The position numbers were made by a program, and so were the translations under genes. This document shows positions 22,810 through 31,928 of a stretch of DNA of 40,844 nt, in pieces. The DNA lies in the NCBI GenBank assembly GCA_005877775.1, contig VBOJ01000004.1:1-40844 (forward strand), given 5' to 3'. Under the pieces are notes generated by a model, which was not told the DNA's origin, did no database searches, and was given only the letters and a program-made list of their open reading frames with translations. This DNA is from Nitrospirota bacterium (GTDB taxonomy: Bacteria; Nitrospirota; Nitrospiria; Nitrospirales; Nitrospiraceae). Positions within the stretch are counted from its first letter, which is position 1; each line of letters opens with the position of its first letter.

Positions 22810-22870
22810 CTGGATCTGGCCTTCATCGTTAAGGCCAAACCTCTCGTCACTTTCCTTCAAAAGAACGGCC

Positions 22871-22900
22871 TTGCATCCTCACAAAGTCCTATGCTATAAG
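22871..22900 (+). promoter_or_regulatory. Promoter of the cupredoxin gene
   Basis: TTGCAT (22871-22876), 18 bases, TATAAG (22895-22900, 5/6 match). The start codon at 23017 is about 110 bases downstream; nothing structured was recognised in the leader. Confidence 0.6.
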
Positions 22901-23016
22901 GGGCACCAGGTAACGAGGTTCCTGGGTTCAAAGCCAGAAAGTGCAGATCGTTGCCAAGTTGCTTGGGAGGATTCTTTATCATCACCCTTTTACATTTTGC
23001 CGTAAGGAGGGAGGCC

Positions 23017-23502
23017 ATGGCTAGGATGATCTTGTCGATATTTTTGGGCCTTGTCTTTATTGTAGCTGGCGCATCGGTTTCATTCGCCCACCAGGCGGGC
23101 GGTGTCGAGGTTGGCGACCTGGAAACGGGGTCCGTTGTCGGTACGCCGTTTAAGGAGTTAGGCGTTGATGGAGAATTGTTTGCCATTGAAATCGGAAACA
23201 TGAAGGTCTGGTATCCACCAGTCACGGTCGTGGACTTTAAGAGCCGTACCGGGCGTCCGGTTGTACTCAAAGTGACGAATAACTCAACGGCCGAGCACGG
23301 CTTCTTCTTGACGGCCGATCAGGGGGAGTTTACCGCGCCCACCGTGTTGAACGTGAAACTAGTGCTGAAGCCAGGAGAAACCAAATACATCGGCATCCCA
23401 ACCAGTGATCTCTTCTACGCGACCTCGGCAAACACGTTCGTGTACAAGTGCCACTTGCACCCTACCCACGTTGGGGGCAAGTTTGTGGCGTTAGGGCGCT
23501 AG
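23017..23502 (+). CDS. Periplasmic cupredoxin with His in place of the axial Met
   Basis: TAAGGAGGGAGG lies just before the ATG. The 161-residue product has a signal peptide (MILSIFLGLVFIVAGASVSF, cut after AHQ) and a single cupredoxin domain: VVDFKSRTGRPVVLKVTNNS, then His94 in AEHGFFL, VLKPGETKYIGIP, and the copper loop Cys145-His-Leu-His148-Pro-Thr-His151. In standard loops of this type (C-x2-H-P-x-M) the last position is methionine; here it is histidine, so the copper centre may be of a tetragonal rather than blue type. Likely periplasmic electron carrier or copper binding protein. A strong terminator follows, so it is monocistronic. Confidence 0.82.
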   Translation: MARMILSIFLGLVFIVAGASVSFAHQAGGVEVGDLETGSVVGTPFKELGVDGELFAIEIGNMKVWYPPVTVVDFKSRTGRPVVLKVTNNSTAEHGFFLTADQGEFTAPTVLNVKLVLKPGETKYIGIPTSDLFYATSANTFVYKCHLHPTHVGGKFVALGR

Positions 23503-23531
23503 CTCAACGAACGAAGCCAAGAGAAGAAACC

Positions 23532-23571
23532 AAAGGCCCCCCCGCCTTCACCGGGGGTGGGGCCTTTTTTT
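23532..23571 (+). terminator. Rho-independent terminator after the cupredoxin gene
   Basis: A G+C-rich stem AAAGGCCCCcc...ggGGGGCCTTT (23532-23566) runs into seven T (23565-23571). It sits 29 bases after the cupredoxin stop. Confidence 0.9.
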
Positions 23572-23610
23572 GTGGGTCGAGGATTAGGAACGAGGTAAGT
23601 CCTGGAGAGC

Positions 23611-23943
23611 TCAAGCTGACTCAGGTTCGCAGTCCACGCTTAAATCGAGCGGAATATTCTGAGCTGCGGCCAGTTTCCCTTCCACGACCAGCAGCAAGAA
23701 CCTATTTTCAATAGGCTCTTGGCTCGCCCGGTTCATCACGACTGTATTGACATCAACCACCAACTCGTTCTCAGCCTCTCGGTGGGCGTTGTTCACAACC
23801 CAAAAATAGCTTTGGGCTGTGGGGAATTGTTTGGCCATGAAGCTCTCAATGACACCGGAAAGGTCGCCGGTGCTGGCTGGTGCTGACACCGAGACCAACA
23901 CACTCACGAACAGACCTATCAGCAAGGCCAATCTGGTGCGCAT
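23611..23943 (-). CDS. Small secreted protein of unknown function, 110 aa
   Basis: A signal peptide (LALLIGLFVSVLVSVSAPAS) is followed by a domain of about 85 residues: SGVIESFMAKQFPTAQSYFW, then VVNNAHREAENELVVDVNTV and NRFLLLVVEGKLAAAQNIPL. The alternating pattern predicts a mixed alpha/beta fold. One cysteine near the end (SVDCEPESA). I do not recognise a family. It is a single gene on the minus strand between two terminator hairpins, and AGAGGTAGCAACC gives a ribosome site before the ATG. Location in the periplasm is inferred. Confidence 0.65.
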   Translation of the reverse strand: MRTRLALLIGLFVSVLVSVSAPASTGDLSGVIESFMAKQFPTAQSYFWVVNNAHREAENELVVDVNTVVMNRASQEPIENRFLLLVVEGKLAAAQNIPLDLSVDCEPESA

Positions 23944-24098
23944 GGTTGCTACCTCTTAACTCATCTCAGAAGAAAGAGCATCCAATGGATTCGTTAAAAA
24001 TATTATAGCACCAAGTCCAGATAAATCGTCCAGATAAATCCAGGCCTTCGGGTCTTTCCCCGAGCTTCTGGCCTGGTGTGTTCTCCGGTCCACAAAAA

Positions 24099-24134
24099 CA
24101 GAAGCCCCCTCCTCATGCAGGAGGGGGCTTCTGT
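24099..24134 (-). terminator. Terminator of the ferredoxin gene
   Basis: Stem AGAAGCCCCCTCC / GGAGGGGGCTTCT with loop TCATGCA; on the minus strand the stem is followed by TGTTTTTGTGG. It lies about 55 bases past the ferredoxin stop. Nothing else is visible between 23944 and 24189. Confidence 0.85.
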
Positions 24135-24189
24135 CTCTGGGGTAATGGGTTGAAGTACCCTATCCCCTGGGGTGTAGGGTGAAGGCTTG

Positions 24190-24537
24190 TTAATTCCTGA
24201 CGCCGCTCCACACCTTCGCGTCGTCAATATGTTTGTCGGGATTGAGCTTCCTGGCTTTCTCCAAGAGAACCTCAGTGGTCTCAGGATAGGCAGGATCGGA
24301 GATACAGCAGTTATCTACCGGACAGACAGCAGCGCATTGAGGCTCGTCAAAATGGCCGACGCACTCTGTACACCGATCATGAGTGATGACGTAGATGCTG
24401 TCTCCGACGCCCTGACCATCACCCACATGATATCCCTTACCTTCCGCATCGCCCCGAGTCTCGAAAATGGCCTCGTTGGGACATTCCGGTAAGCACGCCC
24501 CACAGGAGATACATTCATCGGTGATTAAAAGAGCCAT
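24190..24537 (-). CDS. 2[4Fe-4S] ferredoxin
   Basis: A 115-residue ferredoxin of the YfhL/Alvin type. The N-terminal cluster motif ECISCGACLPECPNEAIF is followed by an insertion (GDAEGKGYHVGDGQG), then the second motif CTECVGHFDEPQC with CAAVCPVDNC, and a helical C-terminal extension of about 35 residues. The extra spacing between Cys residues in the second cluster is typical of low-potential Alvin-type ferredoxins. These carry electrons for reductive carbon-fixation enzymes or biosynthesis; the partner cannot be read from this window. It has a good promoter, GGAGG before the ATG, and a terminator, so it is monocistronic. Confidence 0.92.
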   Translation of the reverse strand: MALLITDECISCGACLPECPNEAIFETRGDAEGKGYHVGDGQGVGDSIYVITHDRCTECVGHFDEPQCAAVCPVDNCCISDPAYPETTEVLLEKARKLNPDKHIDDAKVWSGVRN

Positions 24538-24633
24538 GAGCCTAGCCTCCTTCCGACCAGTATTCAGCTTCCTTCAATATTGCATTGACAAGCGCGAATA
24601 TGCACTCCCATAGTCGTCTTGCGAACTGTTGTC

Positions 24634-24663
24634 ATTTTAGACTCTGTTCCTTTTCCAAGTCAA
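24634..24663 (-). promoter_or_regulatory. Promoter of the ferredoxin gene
   Basis: Minus strand TTGACT (24663-24658), 18 bases, TAAAAT (24639-24634, 5/6 match). The start codon at 24537 is about 90 bases beyond the expected transcription start. Confidence 0.65.
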
Positions 24664-24764
24664 CAGAGAAAAGGGCGTTCAGAAGGCCTATCTGCTTGAT
24701 CTGTATGGGTCATTGGGCCTAGATTGAGAGGAGAATTGACCGGAAAAGTTCGAAGGGAGCACCC

Positions 24765-25259
24765 GTGGGGCAATTCGGACCTTGGAAGTCGTTGCTGAGG
24801 CAAAGTCGCGTGTTTGTACTTATTGTGCTCGCGCTCGTTCTGATCGCGGGGAGCCTGTTCCTCACCAATCGGAAAGACTTCGACATCATCGTGGTCACCT
24901 TTCCCAACGGAAGAGAGATGGAAGCGGAAGTGGCGGATACGCCGGAAAAGCTTTTGTTCGGTCTGGCGTTCAGAGAGGGATTGCCGCCCAATTCAGGGAT
25001 GCTGTATATCTTTGAAACCTCCGACCGTTACCGAATGCGCACGAAGGGCTTTAAGATCCCAGTCGATATGATTTGGGTGGACGAGAGCCGGCATGTGGTG
25101 CATATGGTAGAAGGTGCAGATCCCTGTTCTCAGGACCCATGTCCGCTCTATGGGCCGCCTCCAGAGAAGGCCAGGTACGTGATCCAGACGCTGGCAGGGT
25201 TCATCAAGCTCGAAGGCCTGGTGCCGGGCATGGAGTTAAAGTTCACGCTCCGATTGTGA
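24765..25259 (+). CDS. DUF192 protein, membrane-anchored
   Basis: A GTG start 4 bases after GAAGGGAGC gives 164 residues. A hydrophobic anchor (VFVLIVLALVLIAGSLFL, residues 16-33) is followed by the DUF192 domain: VTFPNGREMEAEVADTPEKL, LFGLAFREGLPPNSGMLYIF, the conserved MRTKGFKIPVDMIWVDE segment, and VIQTLAGFIKLEGLVPGMEL. Family function is unknown, although DUF192 proteins occur as exported or lipid-anchored proteins in many phyla. The Rieske gene starts 55 bases later and may share its transcript. Confident family call. Confidence 0.92.
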   Translation: MGQFGPWKSLLRQSRVFVLIVLALVLIAGSLFLTNRKDFDIIVVTFPNGREMEAEVADTPEKLLFGLAFREGLPPNSGMLYIFETSDRYRMRTKGFKIPVDMIWVDESRHVVHMVEGADPCSQDPCPLYGPPPEKARYVIQTLAGFIKLEGLVPGMELKFTLRL

Positions 25260-25313
25260 CTTGAATCGTGGCACGGTCCCAGGGAGACCAGCAAAGCGGA
25301 AGGGTGAGAGCGC

Positions 25314-25631
25314 ATGGACGGATTTCAACTGGTCGCTCGGAGCGATGAAATCCCGCCCGGTGAATCCAAGATCGTCGTCGTCAACGACAAATCGATCGCC
25401 GTCTTCAACGTCGAGGGCACCTTCTATGCGATCTATAATACGTGCCCTCACGAGGGAGGGCCGCTTGGCGAAGGACGGCTCAAGGGCTACGTGGTGTCCT
25501 GTCCGTGGCATGATCTGGCCTTCGATGTTCGCAACGGGCAAGGAACCGACGGAGGCGGATACTGTGTCGGAAGCTACGAGGTGCGAGTCGAGGGCCAGGA
25601 AGTGTTTGTCGCTGAGCGTCGGAAGGTCTAG
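25314..25631 (+). CDS. Rieske [2Fe-2S] ferredoxin
   Basis: A 105-residue soluble Rieske domain. Cluster ligands are Cys44 and His46 in NTCPHEGGPL and Cys63 and His66 in VSCPWHDLAF. The fold starts with FQLVARSDEIPPGESKIVVV and ends with the strand YEVRVEGQEVFVAERR. Such proteins pass electrons to oxygenases or nitrite-type reductases, but no such enzyme is adjacent, so the partner is unknown. GAAGGGTGAGAGCGC supplies the ribosome site. Length is normal for the stand-alone type (NirD/bphF-like). Confidence 0.92.
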   Translation: MDGFQLVARSDEIPPGESKIVVVNDKSIAVFNVEGTFYAIYNTCPHEGGPLGEGRLKGYVVSCPWHDLAFDVRNGQGTDGGGYCVGSYEVRVEGQEVFVAERRKV

Positions 25632-25699
25632 GACTCCTGCTGCTGGTGCGGGAGCTTTTCTTTAAACGTCAATCCGGATGACGGGGCGGAAAGCGACCG

Positions 25700-26050
25700 A
25701 TGGAGAACACGGCAGTGAGCCAGCAGCCTGGGCATGACGGGGCAAGGGGGGAACAGGATCGTGACGCGAAGACCATTACCGCTACTCTTGGCTCGAGCTT
25801 TCAGATCCATCTCTGGGAGGATCGTACGCGCGGGGAACTCTGGGTTCCGTCGTGCGACCACAGGTCGCTCGTCCTGGTCAGCGACGATTTCCTTCGGACA
25901 GCCAGCGGCAACGCGGTGGATGCCGGGCGGCGGACGTTCGAGTTCAAAGCGGTTACCCCTGGCACGCATCGGCTGGTGTTTGAGAAACGCATGGGATGGA
26001 AATTCACGGCTGAGGACCGACGGGTGTTTCGCGTCCTGGTTGGCGTTTAG
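25700..26050 (+). CDS. Chagasin-type (I42) peptidase inhibitor-like protein
   Basis: A 116-residue protein without signal peptide. After a charged start come the strands and loops of the chagasin fold: SFQIHLWEDRTRGELWVP, in place of the usual NPTTGYxW loop, LVLVSDDFLRTASGNAVDAG, RTFEFKAVTPGTHRLVFEKR, and MGWKFTAEDRRVFRVLVGV. Chagasin proteins block papain-like cysteine proteases through these loops; the first loop here is altered (RTRGELW), so target and activity are uncertain. The ATG lies after GAAAGCGACCG, a weak ribosome site. It is followed after 20 bases by an aminotransferase gene. Confidence 0.75.
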   Translation: MENTAVSQQPGHDGARGEQDRDAKTITATLGSSFQIHLWEDRTRGELWVPSCDHRSLVLVSDDFLRTASGNAVDAGRRTFEFKAVTPGTHRLVFEKRMGWKFTAEDRRVFRVLVGV

Positions 26051-26070
26051 ACCCACTGTGCCGAGGTGAG

Positions 26071-26913
26071 ATGATGGCAGACATCGGGTTTCTGAACGGC
26101 CGGTTCATGCCGCTGGCGGAAGCCATGGTTCCAGTGGAGGATCGTGGGTACCAGTTCGGGGACGGGGTGTACGAGGTGATCCGCACGTATCGCGGCGTGC
26201 CGTTTCAGTTGGAAGCGCATGTGGCTCGCCTGGAACGGAGTGCCGTGGCCATAGGTTTGCCGCTGCCATTTCGGGCGGCAGAATGGTCGAGCTACGTGGC
26301 TGAAGGCATTCGGTTGGCCGGTTATGCGGAGAGCAAGGTCTATATCCAGCTTACGCGGGGAGTAGCGCCGAGGGATCATCTGTTTCCGGTCGGGACTCCC
26401 CCGACAGCCGTGATGACCGTTCGGCAGATGCGTTCACTGGACCCTGTCTTATGCGCGACCGGCGTGCCGGTCATCACGGTGGCGGATCTCCGATGGGGAC
26501 GGTGCGACATCAAGAGCCTGAACCTGCTTCCCAATGTGATGGCTCGTCAGCAGGCCAAAGACGCCGGCGCCTTTGAGGCCATCTTCGTGCGGGCAGGCGA
26601 GGTGTCCGAAGGAGCCGTCAGCAATGTGATGCTGGTTCGCGCCGGTGTCTTGGTCACGGCGCCGGCAGATGAGCGGATTCTCTCCGGTGTCACTCGCGCG
26701 GTGGTGCTGGACCTTGCGCGCAAGGAAGGCATTCTGGTGGAGGAACGGGCCATTCGCGTCGAAGAATTGCGCGGGGCCGACGAGATCTTTCTGACAGGCA
26801 CGACAGTAGAAATTTTGCCGGTGATCGGCGTGGATGGCGTGGTGGTCGGGACGGGAAAGCGGGGAGAGCTGACCCGTTTGCTGAGTCATCGCTTTCGAAG
26901 CTTTGTGGAGTAA
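26071..26913 (+). CDS. dat: PLP class IV aminotransferase, D-alanine aminotransferase-like
   Basis: 280 residues of fold type IV. GYQFGDGVYEVIRTYRGVPF is the conserved N-terminal block; the PLP lysine is Lys148 in CDIKSLNLLPNVMARQQAK, the form found in D-amino-acid aminotransferases rather than in branched-chain enzymes; EGAVSNVMLV and EIFLTGTTVEILPV bind the cofactor phosphate. It probably interconverts D-alanine and D-glutamate for cell-wall synthesis, but branched-chain or 4-amino-4-deoxychorismate lyase activity cannot be excluded by motif alone. GAGGTGAG precedes the two adjacent ATG codons. Followed by a terminator before the rimP operon. Confidence 0.85.
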   Translation: MMADIGFLNGRFMPLAEAMVPVEDRGYQFGDGVYEVIRTYRGVPFQLEAHVARLERSAVAIGLPLPFRAAEWSSYVAEGIRLAGYAESKVYIQLTRGVAPRDHLFPVGTPPTAVMTVRQMRSLDPVLCATGVPVITVADLRWGRCDIKSLNLLPNVMARQQAKDAGAFEAIFVRAGEVSEGAVSNVMLVRAGVLVTAPADERILSGVTRAVVLDLARKEGILVEERAIRVEELRGADEIFLTGTTVEILPVIGVDGVVVGTGKRGELTRLLSHRFRSFVE

Positions 26914-26997
26914 GTAGCAAGCACGGCTCCTTTCCCATCCAGCGCACCGGGCACCCTCTTGCTTTGGCTGGCACGAAGTGGTATTTTGCACGCACTG

Positions 26998-27022
26998 GAA
27001 GTGGGCTCAAGCCCACTTTTTT
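26998..27022 (+). terminator. Rho-independent terminator before rimP
   Basis: Stem GTGGGC (27001-27006) and GCCCAC (27011-27016) with loop TCAA, flanked by AA/TT pairs and followed by TTTTTT. It separates the aminotransferase from the rimP-nusA-infB operon, or acts as an attenuator in the operon leader. Confidence 0.85.
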
Positions 27023-27078
27023 GTTTGAGTCCGTGCAGGAAGGGGCCTCGCGAGGAAACGCCCCCGTGAGGCGGGAGT

Positions 27079-27588
27079 ATGGAGCATCCTCAGCAGATCG
27101 CTGAGCGTGTGAAGGCGATCGCGGCCCCGATTGTGTGGGCACTGGGACTCGAACTGGTTGAGGTCGCCTGTTCCGGGCAAGGGGGTCGGACGGTGCTCAG
27201 GGTGTTTATCGATAAGCCAGGAGGGGTCAGCCTGAACGATTGCGAACAGGTTCATTTGTCGCTCGGGACCGCCCTCGATGTCGAGGACCCGATTCCTCAC
27301 GCCTATACGCTTGAGGTGTCTTCTCCCGGCCTGGACCGGCCGTTCAGGAAGCGTGAGGATTATTGTCGGTCGGTCGGGAAGCGGGTGTGCGTGAAGCTCA
27401 GGCAGCCCCACGAGGGGCAATGGCGTGTGGTGGGGCGGCTCGTTGAGGTGGAAGAACCGGGAGTGACGCTGGCCCTGACGCAGTCGCGTCAGAACCAGAC
27501 CGTCCGGCTGGATTGGGAGGCGATCGCAGAAGCGCGCCTCGAGGTGGAGTTTGGAGCCGGGCATGCGACCAATATGAGATCGCGATAG
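27079..27588 (+). CDS. rimP: Ribosome maturation factor RimP
   Basis: 169 residues. Needed for 30S subunit maturation. Recognisable blocks are ALGLELVEVACSGQGGRTVL with RVFIDKPGGVSLNDCEQVHL, the central VEDPIPHAYTLEVSSPGLDR, PFRKREDYCRSVGKRV, and a C-terminal SH3-like part (VTLALTQSRQNQTVRLDWEA). GGCGGGAGT precedes the ATG. It is the first gene of the conserved rimP-nusA-infB cluster, 15 bases before nusA. Confidence 0.95.
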   Translation: MEHPQQIAERVKAIAAPIVWALGLELVEVACSGQGGRTVLRVFIDKPGGVSLNDCEQVHLSLGTALDVEDPIPHAYTLEVSSPGLDRPFRKREDYCRSVGKRVCVKLRQPHEGQWRVVGRLVEVEEPGVTLALTQSRQNQTVRLDWEAIAEARLEVEFGAGHATNMRSR

Positions 27589-27603
27589 CGGGAAGCAGGG
27601 GCT

Positions 27604-28794
27604 ATGAACCGAGAACTGATTGCGGTGATTGACCAAATCGGCCGGGAAAAAGGCATCGATAAAGCCAAGGTCATCGGGGCCGTGGAAGCGGCTCTGCAGA
27701 CGGCGGCCAAAAAGCGATTTGGTCAGGGTGAAAACATCCAGGTTGAGATCGATTCGAAAACAGGCGAGATCAACGTCATCTCGGTGAGGCGGATCGTGGA
27801 GTCCGTCACGAACCCCAAGGCCGAAATCTCAATCCTTGAGGCTCGGCGGGTGGATAGTGAAGCGGAGGTGGGTGACGAGATCGGTTCCGTCATCGAAATG
27901 GAAGAATTGGGACGAATTGCGGCCCAGACAGCCAAGCAGGTGATCTTTCAAAAAGTTAGAGAAGCGGAGTGGGAAGCGGTCCAGAAAGAATATGCCACGC
28001 GTCAAGGTGATCTAATCAACGGGATTATTCTCGGGCAGGAGCGCCGCAACTATCTGGTCGATCTTGGAAAAACCGAAGCGATCCTGCCGATACAGGAGCA
28101 GATTCCCCGCGAATCCTACAGGAGAGGGGATCGGGTGAAGGCCTACCTGCTCGAGGTGCGGCGCACGCCGAAGGACGTGCAGGTGATTCTGTCACGGACG
28201 CACCCTCAGTTCGTGAGCAAGCTGTTTGAGCTGGAAGTTCCGGAGGTGGCTGAAAAGATCGTGGAAATCAAGGGTGTCGTCCGAGAGCCGGGCGACCGGA
28301 CCAAGATCGCGGTGGCATCGCGGGAAAAGGCTGTGGATCCGGTTGGGGCCTGTGTCGGGATTAAGGGCTCGCGCGTCCAGGCTGTCGTCCGCGAGCTACG
28401 AGGGGAAAAGATCGACATCATCGCATGGACCTCCGATCCACGAGTGTTTATCGCGGAGGCGTTGAACCCCGCGACCATCGAGAAGGTCGGCATCGATGAG
28501 GAGAAGAAGTCTGCGCTGGTCGTCGTGGCTGATTCGCAGCTCTCGCTTGCGATCGGAAAAAACGGCCAGAACGTGCGCCTCGCCGCGAAACTGACCGGGT
28601 GGAAGATCGATATTATCAGCGCGACGGAATATGAGAAGGAGAAAGTCGAACGGGACAAGGAAATTAAGGCGGCCCTGGCGGAAGAAGCGGAGGCTCAGCG
28701 GGAGGAGGAGGCCGCACGGGTGCAGCGCGAAGTGGAAGCCAGCCTGACGAGCGATGAAGCGGCAGAACAACCTGATGGACTGACTGCTGGCTGA
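27604..28794 (+). CDS. nusA: Transcription termination/antitermination factor NusA
   Basis: 396 residues, of the short form without C-terminal acidic repeats. N-terminal RNA-polymerase-binding domain (MNRELIAVIDQIGREKGIDK to about 125), S1 domain (LINGIILGQERRNYLVDLGK, about 130-200), KH1 (DPVGACVGIKGSRVQAVVRE) and KH2 (SLAIGKNGQNVRLAAKLTGW), then a charged tail rich in Glu and Ala. Modulates pausing and termination and takes part in rRNA antitermination. GGAAGCAGGGG precedes the ATG. In the standard place between rimP and infB. Confidence 0.97.
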   Translation: MNRELIAVIDQIGREKGIDKAKVIGAVEAALQTAAKKRFGQGENIQVEIDSKTGEINVISVRRIVESVTNPKAEISILEARRVDSEAEVGDEIGSVIEMEELGRIAAQTAKQVIFQKVREAEWEAVQKEYATRQGDLINGIILGQERRNYLVDLGKTEAILPIQEQIPRESYRRGDRVKAYLLEVRRTPKDVQVILSRTHPQFVSKLFELEVPEVAEKIVEIKGVVREPGDRTKIAVASREKAVDPVGACVGIKGSRVQAVVRELRGEKIDIIAWTSDPRVFIAEALNPATIEKVGIDEEKKSALVVVADSQLSLAIGKNGQNVRLAAKLTGWKIDIISATEYEKEKVERDKEIKAALAEEAEAQREEEAARVQREVEASLTSDEAAEQPDGLTAG

Positions 28795-28815
28795 GCCGAA
28801 ACGGGATTGTGTGAC

Positions 28816-31524
28816 ATGAGAGTGCATGAGCTAGCCAAGAAGCTTGGGATGGAGAATCGGGATTTGATTCCCGAGCTCAAGCAAATGGGTATTGCCGTGG
28901 CGTCGCACAGCAGCACATTGGACGAGGCGGCTGTGCAGAAAGCCCTCGACAAGCTCTCGCCCAAAGCCACGTCGACGCACAAGGGGGGGGCCGGCCTGGA
29001 ACAGGCCGGAACCGAGCCGGTCAAGCGGGACGAGGGGAAGAAGACGTCAAAGCTTGAGAAGGGAACGGGTGCTGTCCGCGACTCCGCCCACTCGGACCGA
29101 AAGGCCGTCCACGAGACTGCCAAGCGCGCCGGCCAGAAATCCGCGTCAGTCATCGTCGAAGAACCGCCGAAATCAGATAAACGGCGGATCCTGATCAAGC
29201 GACGAAAGACCGAAGAGGAGCTGGAAGCCGAAGCAGGAGGACCTGCCCCTGCCCCGTCCAGGCCGCTGACCTCGCCAGCCCTGACGCCCCATGAGGTCGT
29301 TCAGACCTCAACCACTCCATCGGCTCATCAGCTGGGCAGCGCTCCTCCTCTTCCGGAAGCTCCGGTTAGTGGGGCTCCATCTGTTTTCCCCTCCGTCGAG
29401 CGGCCGGCGGCGCCGAGGGAGGCCTCGCTGCGCGAAGCCGTCCCAAAGGGTTCACCTGATCTGCTGTCACCTGCCGCTCCTGCGCCCTCGGTGCTTCCCC
29501 CGCCGGCGAAGGAGTCAGAGGAGCGTCGTGCAGAAAAAAAGAAAGGCGGCCCGCTCGAATTCTCTGCGGGTGAGGTTGCCGGACTTCGGGACAAGCTCAA
29601 GAAGATCAGGAAGCCTGGTCGGACCCGCGATGATGAGGAGATCAGATTCCGGGAAGATGCTGCACGCTGGCAGGACCTTCGGGCCATTCCCGTGCATCGG
29701 CGCGAGGATCGTTCTCGCCACCTCCAGCCTTCCTCCGTCGCTGAGATCACCAAACCTCGGAAAAAGGTGATTAAGCTCACCGCTGGACTCACCGTGAAGG
29801 AATTCGCGGAACTGGTCGGCCAGCGTCCTGCCGAGATTATCCGGAAATTGATGGAGACCGGGCAGATGCTGACCCTGAACCAGCCGATCAACCCTGATGC
29901 CGCCTTGCTGATTGCGGAAGGGCTGGGGCTCAAGGCCGAAGTCTCGACTGAAAAAGAGAGCGAAGCGTTGTTGGAAGAGGCTGCCGAGTGGGCCGAGGAA
30001 GAGCATTTGGAACCCCGGCCACCGGTGGTCACGATCATGGGGCACGTCGATCACGGTAAGACGTCACTGCTGGACGCCATCAGGCAGACCAAGGTCACTG
30101 AACAGGAAGCGGGCGGTATCACTCAGCATATCGGCGCCTATACCGTGGAGGTCCACGGCAAGCAGGTCACGTTTTTGGATACCCCCGGCCACGAGGCATT
30201 CACCGCCATGCGGGCCAGGGGCGCCAAGATCACGGACATCGTCGTGCTCGTGGTGGCGGCGGACGACGGTGTCATGCCGCAGACCGTGGAGGCGATCAAC
30301 CACGCCGTCGCGGCCAACGTCCCCATTATTGTCGCCATCAACAAGATCGATAAGTCAGGGGCGAATCCCGAGCGAGTCAGGCACACGCTCACGGAGCACA
30401 ACCTGATTCCGGAGGCCTGGGGCGGACAAACAATCTTCGTGGAAGTCTCGGCGAAGCAGAAACTGGGCCTCGATTCCTTGCTGGAGATGATTCTGCTCCA
30501 GGCCGAAGTGCTGGAGCTGAAAGCGGATCCCCATCGCTTGGCCAAGGGAGCTGTCGTAGAGGCAAAACTCGACCGAGGTCGCGGTCCGGTCGCAACCGTT
30601 CTTGTACAAAGCGGCACGCTCCGGCTTGGCGATGTCTTTGTCGTGGGGACCTTCAGCGGGCGTGTGCGAGCCCTCATCACACATACAGGGAGCAAAGTGT
30701 CTGAAGCAGGCCCGTCAATGCCGGTGGAGGTGATCGGGCTCCTCGGCGTGCCTGCCGCCGGCGAACCGTTCGTGGTGGTCAACGATGAACGCGTCGCACG
30801 AGACATTGCCCAGGCTCGCCTGAGTAAGCAGCGCATCGCGGAACTGGCAGCAGGCACGACGCGCGTGACCCTCGATGACCTGTATGCGCGGATCAAAGAA
30901 GGTGAGGTCAAAGAACTGGCCCTTATCATCAAGTCTGATGTGCAGGGATCGGCCGAAGCCGTGTCGGAAGCGGTCGAGAAGTTGTCCACCGCAACCGTGA
31001 AGCTCCGGGTCATCCACAGTGGAGTGGGCGGCATCACGGAAACCGACGTGCTGTTGGCCTCAGCCTCCGGAGCGATTATCATCGGGTTTAACATCAGACC
31101 GGAGCCGAAGGCCGCGGCCTTGGCGGAGCACGAAGGCGTGGACATTCGTCTCTACACCATCATCTATGACGCGATCGCCGACATCAAAGCCGCCATGGAA
31201 GGCCTGTTGGAGCCGACGCTGAAGGAGCGGGCGCTGGGCCGGGCTGAGGTGCGCAAGGTCTTTACCATTCCAAAGGCCGGCGTGATCGCCGGTTCCTATG
31301 TCCTCGACGGAACGATTTCCAGGGCCAGTGCGGGGGTCCGCGTGGTCAGAGATCACGTGATCGTTTATGAAGGCAGGCTCGGCTCGCTCCGCCGGTTCAA
31401 GGACGACGTACGTGAGGTCCAGCAGGGGTACGAGTGCGGGATCGGCGTCGAGAACTTCAACGACCTGAAAACTGGCGATATCCTCGAAGTGTACGTGTTC
31501 GACAAGGTGGCGACTAAGCTGTGA
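28816..31524 (+). CDS. infB: Translation initiation factor IF-2
   Basis: I start at the ATG at 28816, which gives the standard N-terminus [20 protein letters not shown], rather than at a TTG three codons earlier. 902 residues. A long, low-complexity Pro/Ala/Lys-rich region covers about 55-320, followed by the IF2 N-terminal subdomain ([20 protein letters not shown]) and the GTPase: G1 GHVDHGKT near residue 408, G3 [10 protein letters not shown]4 NKID. Domains II-IV follow, ending in [20 protein letters not shown]. Brings initiator tRNA to the 30S subunit. 21 bases separate it from nusA. Confidence 0.98.
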   Translation: MRVHELAKKLGMENRDLIPELKQMGIAVASHSSTLDEAAVQKALDKLSPKATSTHKGGAGLEQAGTEPVKRDEGKKTSKLEKGTGAVRDSAHSDRKAVHETAKRAGQKSASVIVEEPPKSDKRRILIKRRKTEEELEAEAGGPAPAPSRPLTSPALTPHEVVQTSTTPSAHQLGSAPPLPEAPVSGAPSVFPSVERPAAPREASLREAVPKGSPDLLSPAAPAPSVLPPPAKESEERRAEKKKGGPLEFSAGEVAGLRDKLKKIRKPGRTRDDEEIRFREDAARWQDLRAIPVHRREDRSRHLQPSSVAEITKPRKKVIKLTAGLTVKEFAELVGQRPAEIIRKLMETGQMLTLNQPINPDAALLIAEGLGLKAEVSTEKESEALLEEAAEWAEEEHLEPRPPVVTIMGHVDHGKTSLLDAIRQTKVTEQEAGGITQHIGAYTVEVHGKQVTFLDTPGHEAFTAMRARGAKITDIVVLVVAADDGVMPQTVEAINHAVAANVPIIVAINKIDKSGANPERVRHTLTEHNLIPEAWGGQTIFVEVSAKQKLGLDSLLEMILLQAEVLELKADPHRLAKGAVVEAKLDRGRGPVATVLVQSGTLRLGDVFVVGTFSGRVRALITHTGSKVSEAGPSMPVEVIGLLGVPAAGEPFVVVNDERVARDIAQARLSKQRIAELAAGTTRVTLDDLYARIKEGEVKELALIIKSDVQGSAEAVSEAVEKLSTATVKLRVIHSGVGGITETDVLLASASGAIIIGFNIRPEPKAAALAEHEGVDIRLYTIIYDAIADIKAAMEGLLEPTLKERALGRAEVRKVFTIPKAGVIAGSYVLDGTISRASAGVRVVRDHVIVYEGRLGSLRRFKDDVREVQQGYECGIGVENFNDLKTGDILEVYVFDKVATKL

Positions 31525-31563
31525 CGCGGTTCTCCTGGCTGGTCCGGCCACGCGGCTGCAGGT

Positions 31564-31845
31564 ATGGTCGTAGGGCTCTGCACGGTTGAACTGTATATCC
31601 CGAACGGCCACTCCCTGAAGGCGAAACGGCAAGTTCTCTTGAGCCTGAAGGATCGCCTCCGCGACAAGTTCAACGTGTCGATCGCCGAAGTGGGCGAGCA
31701 GGACCTCTGGCAAAAGGCGGTACTCGGGATCGCGTGCGTGGCCAACGAGGGTGCGTATGTGAACCAGGTACTGGACCAGGCGATCAATGTAATTCGGTCC
31801 GTTCCGACGATCGAATTGGTCCAGTTCCGCATCGAACTGCTTTAG
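31564..31845 (+). CDS. DUF503 (YlxP-like) protein
   Basis: 93 residues with the full DUF503 pattern: MVVGLCTVELYIPNGHSLKA, KRQVLLSLKDRLRDKFNVSI and AEVGEQDLWQKAVLGIACVA. This small protein is commonly encoded between infB and rbfA, and a role in ribosome assembly has been suggested by that context. The preceding bases (GCGGCTGCAGGT) give only a weak ribosome site. Position and length are normal. Confidence 0.93.
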   Translation: MVVGLCTVELYIPNGHSLKAKRQVLLSLKDRLRDKFNVSIAEVGEQDLWQKAVLGIACVANEGAYVNQVLDQAINVIRSVPTIELVQFRIELL

Positions 31846-31928
31846 CATTGTGAGGTTCGTTTGGTCTGTTTGATCGGTTTCGTCCGTGAACGGACTGAAC
31901 GGATTCAACAGAGCGAACGTCTGAGACG

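Noticed and set aside
22905-22945. GGTTC-containing stretch with tRNA-like look
   Set aside because: No acceptor stem or anticodon arm can be formed around it.
26969-26990. TGGCAC followed by TTGCA, resembling a sigma-54 promoter before rimP
   Set aside because: The GG and GC elements are 16 bases apart rather than the required 10, so the spacing is wrong.
30138-31145. Minus-strand frame of 335 codons inside infB
   Set aside because: It is a complementary shadow of the IF-2 GTPase and domains II-III, with Ser/Thr-rich composition and no ribosome site.
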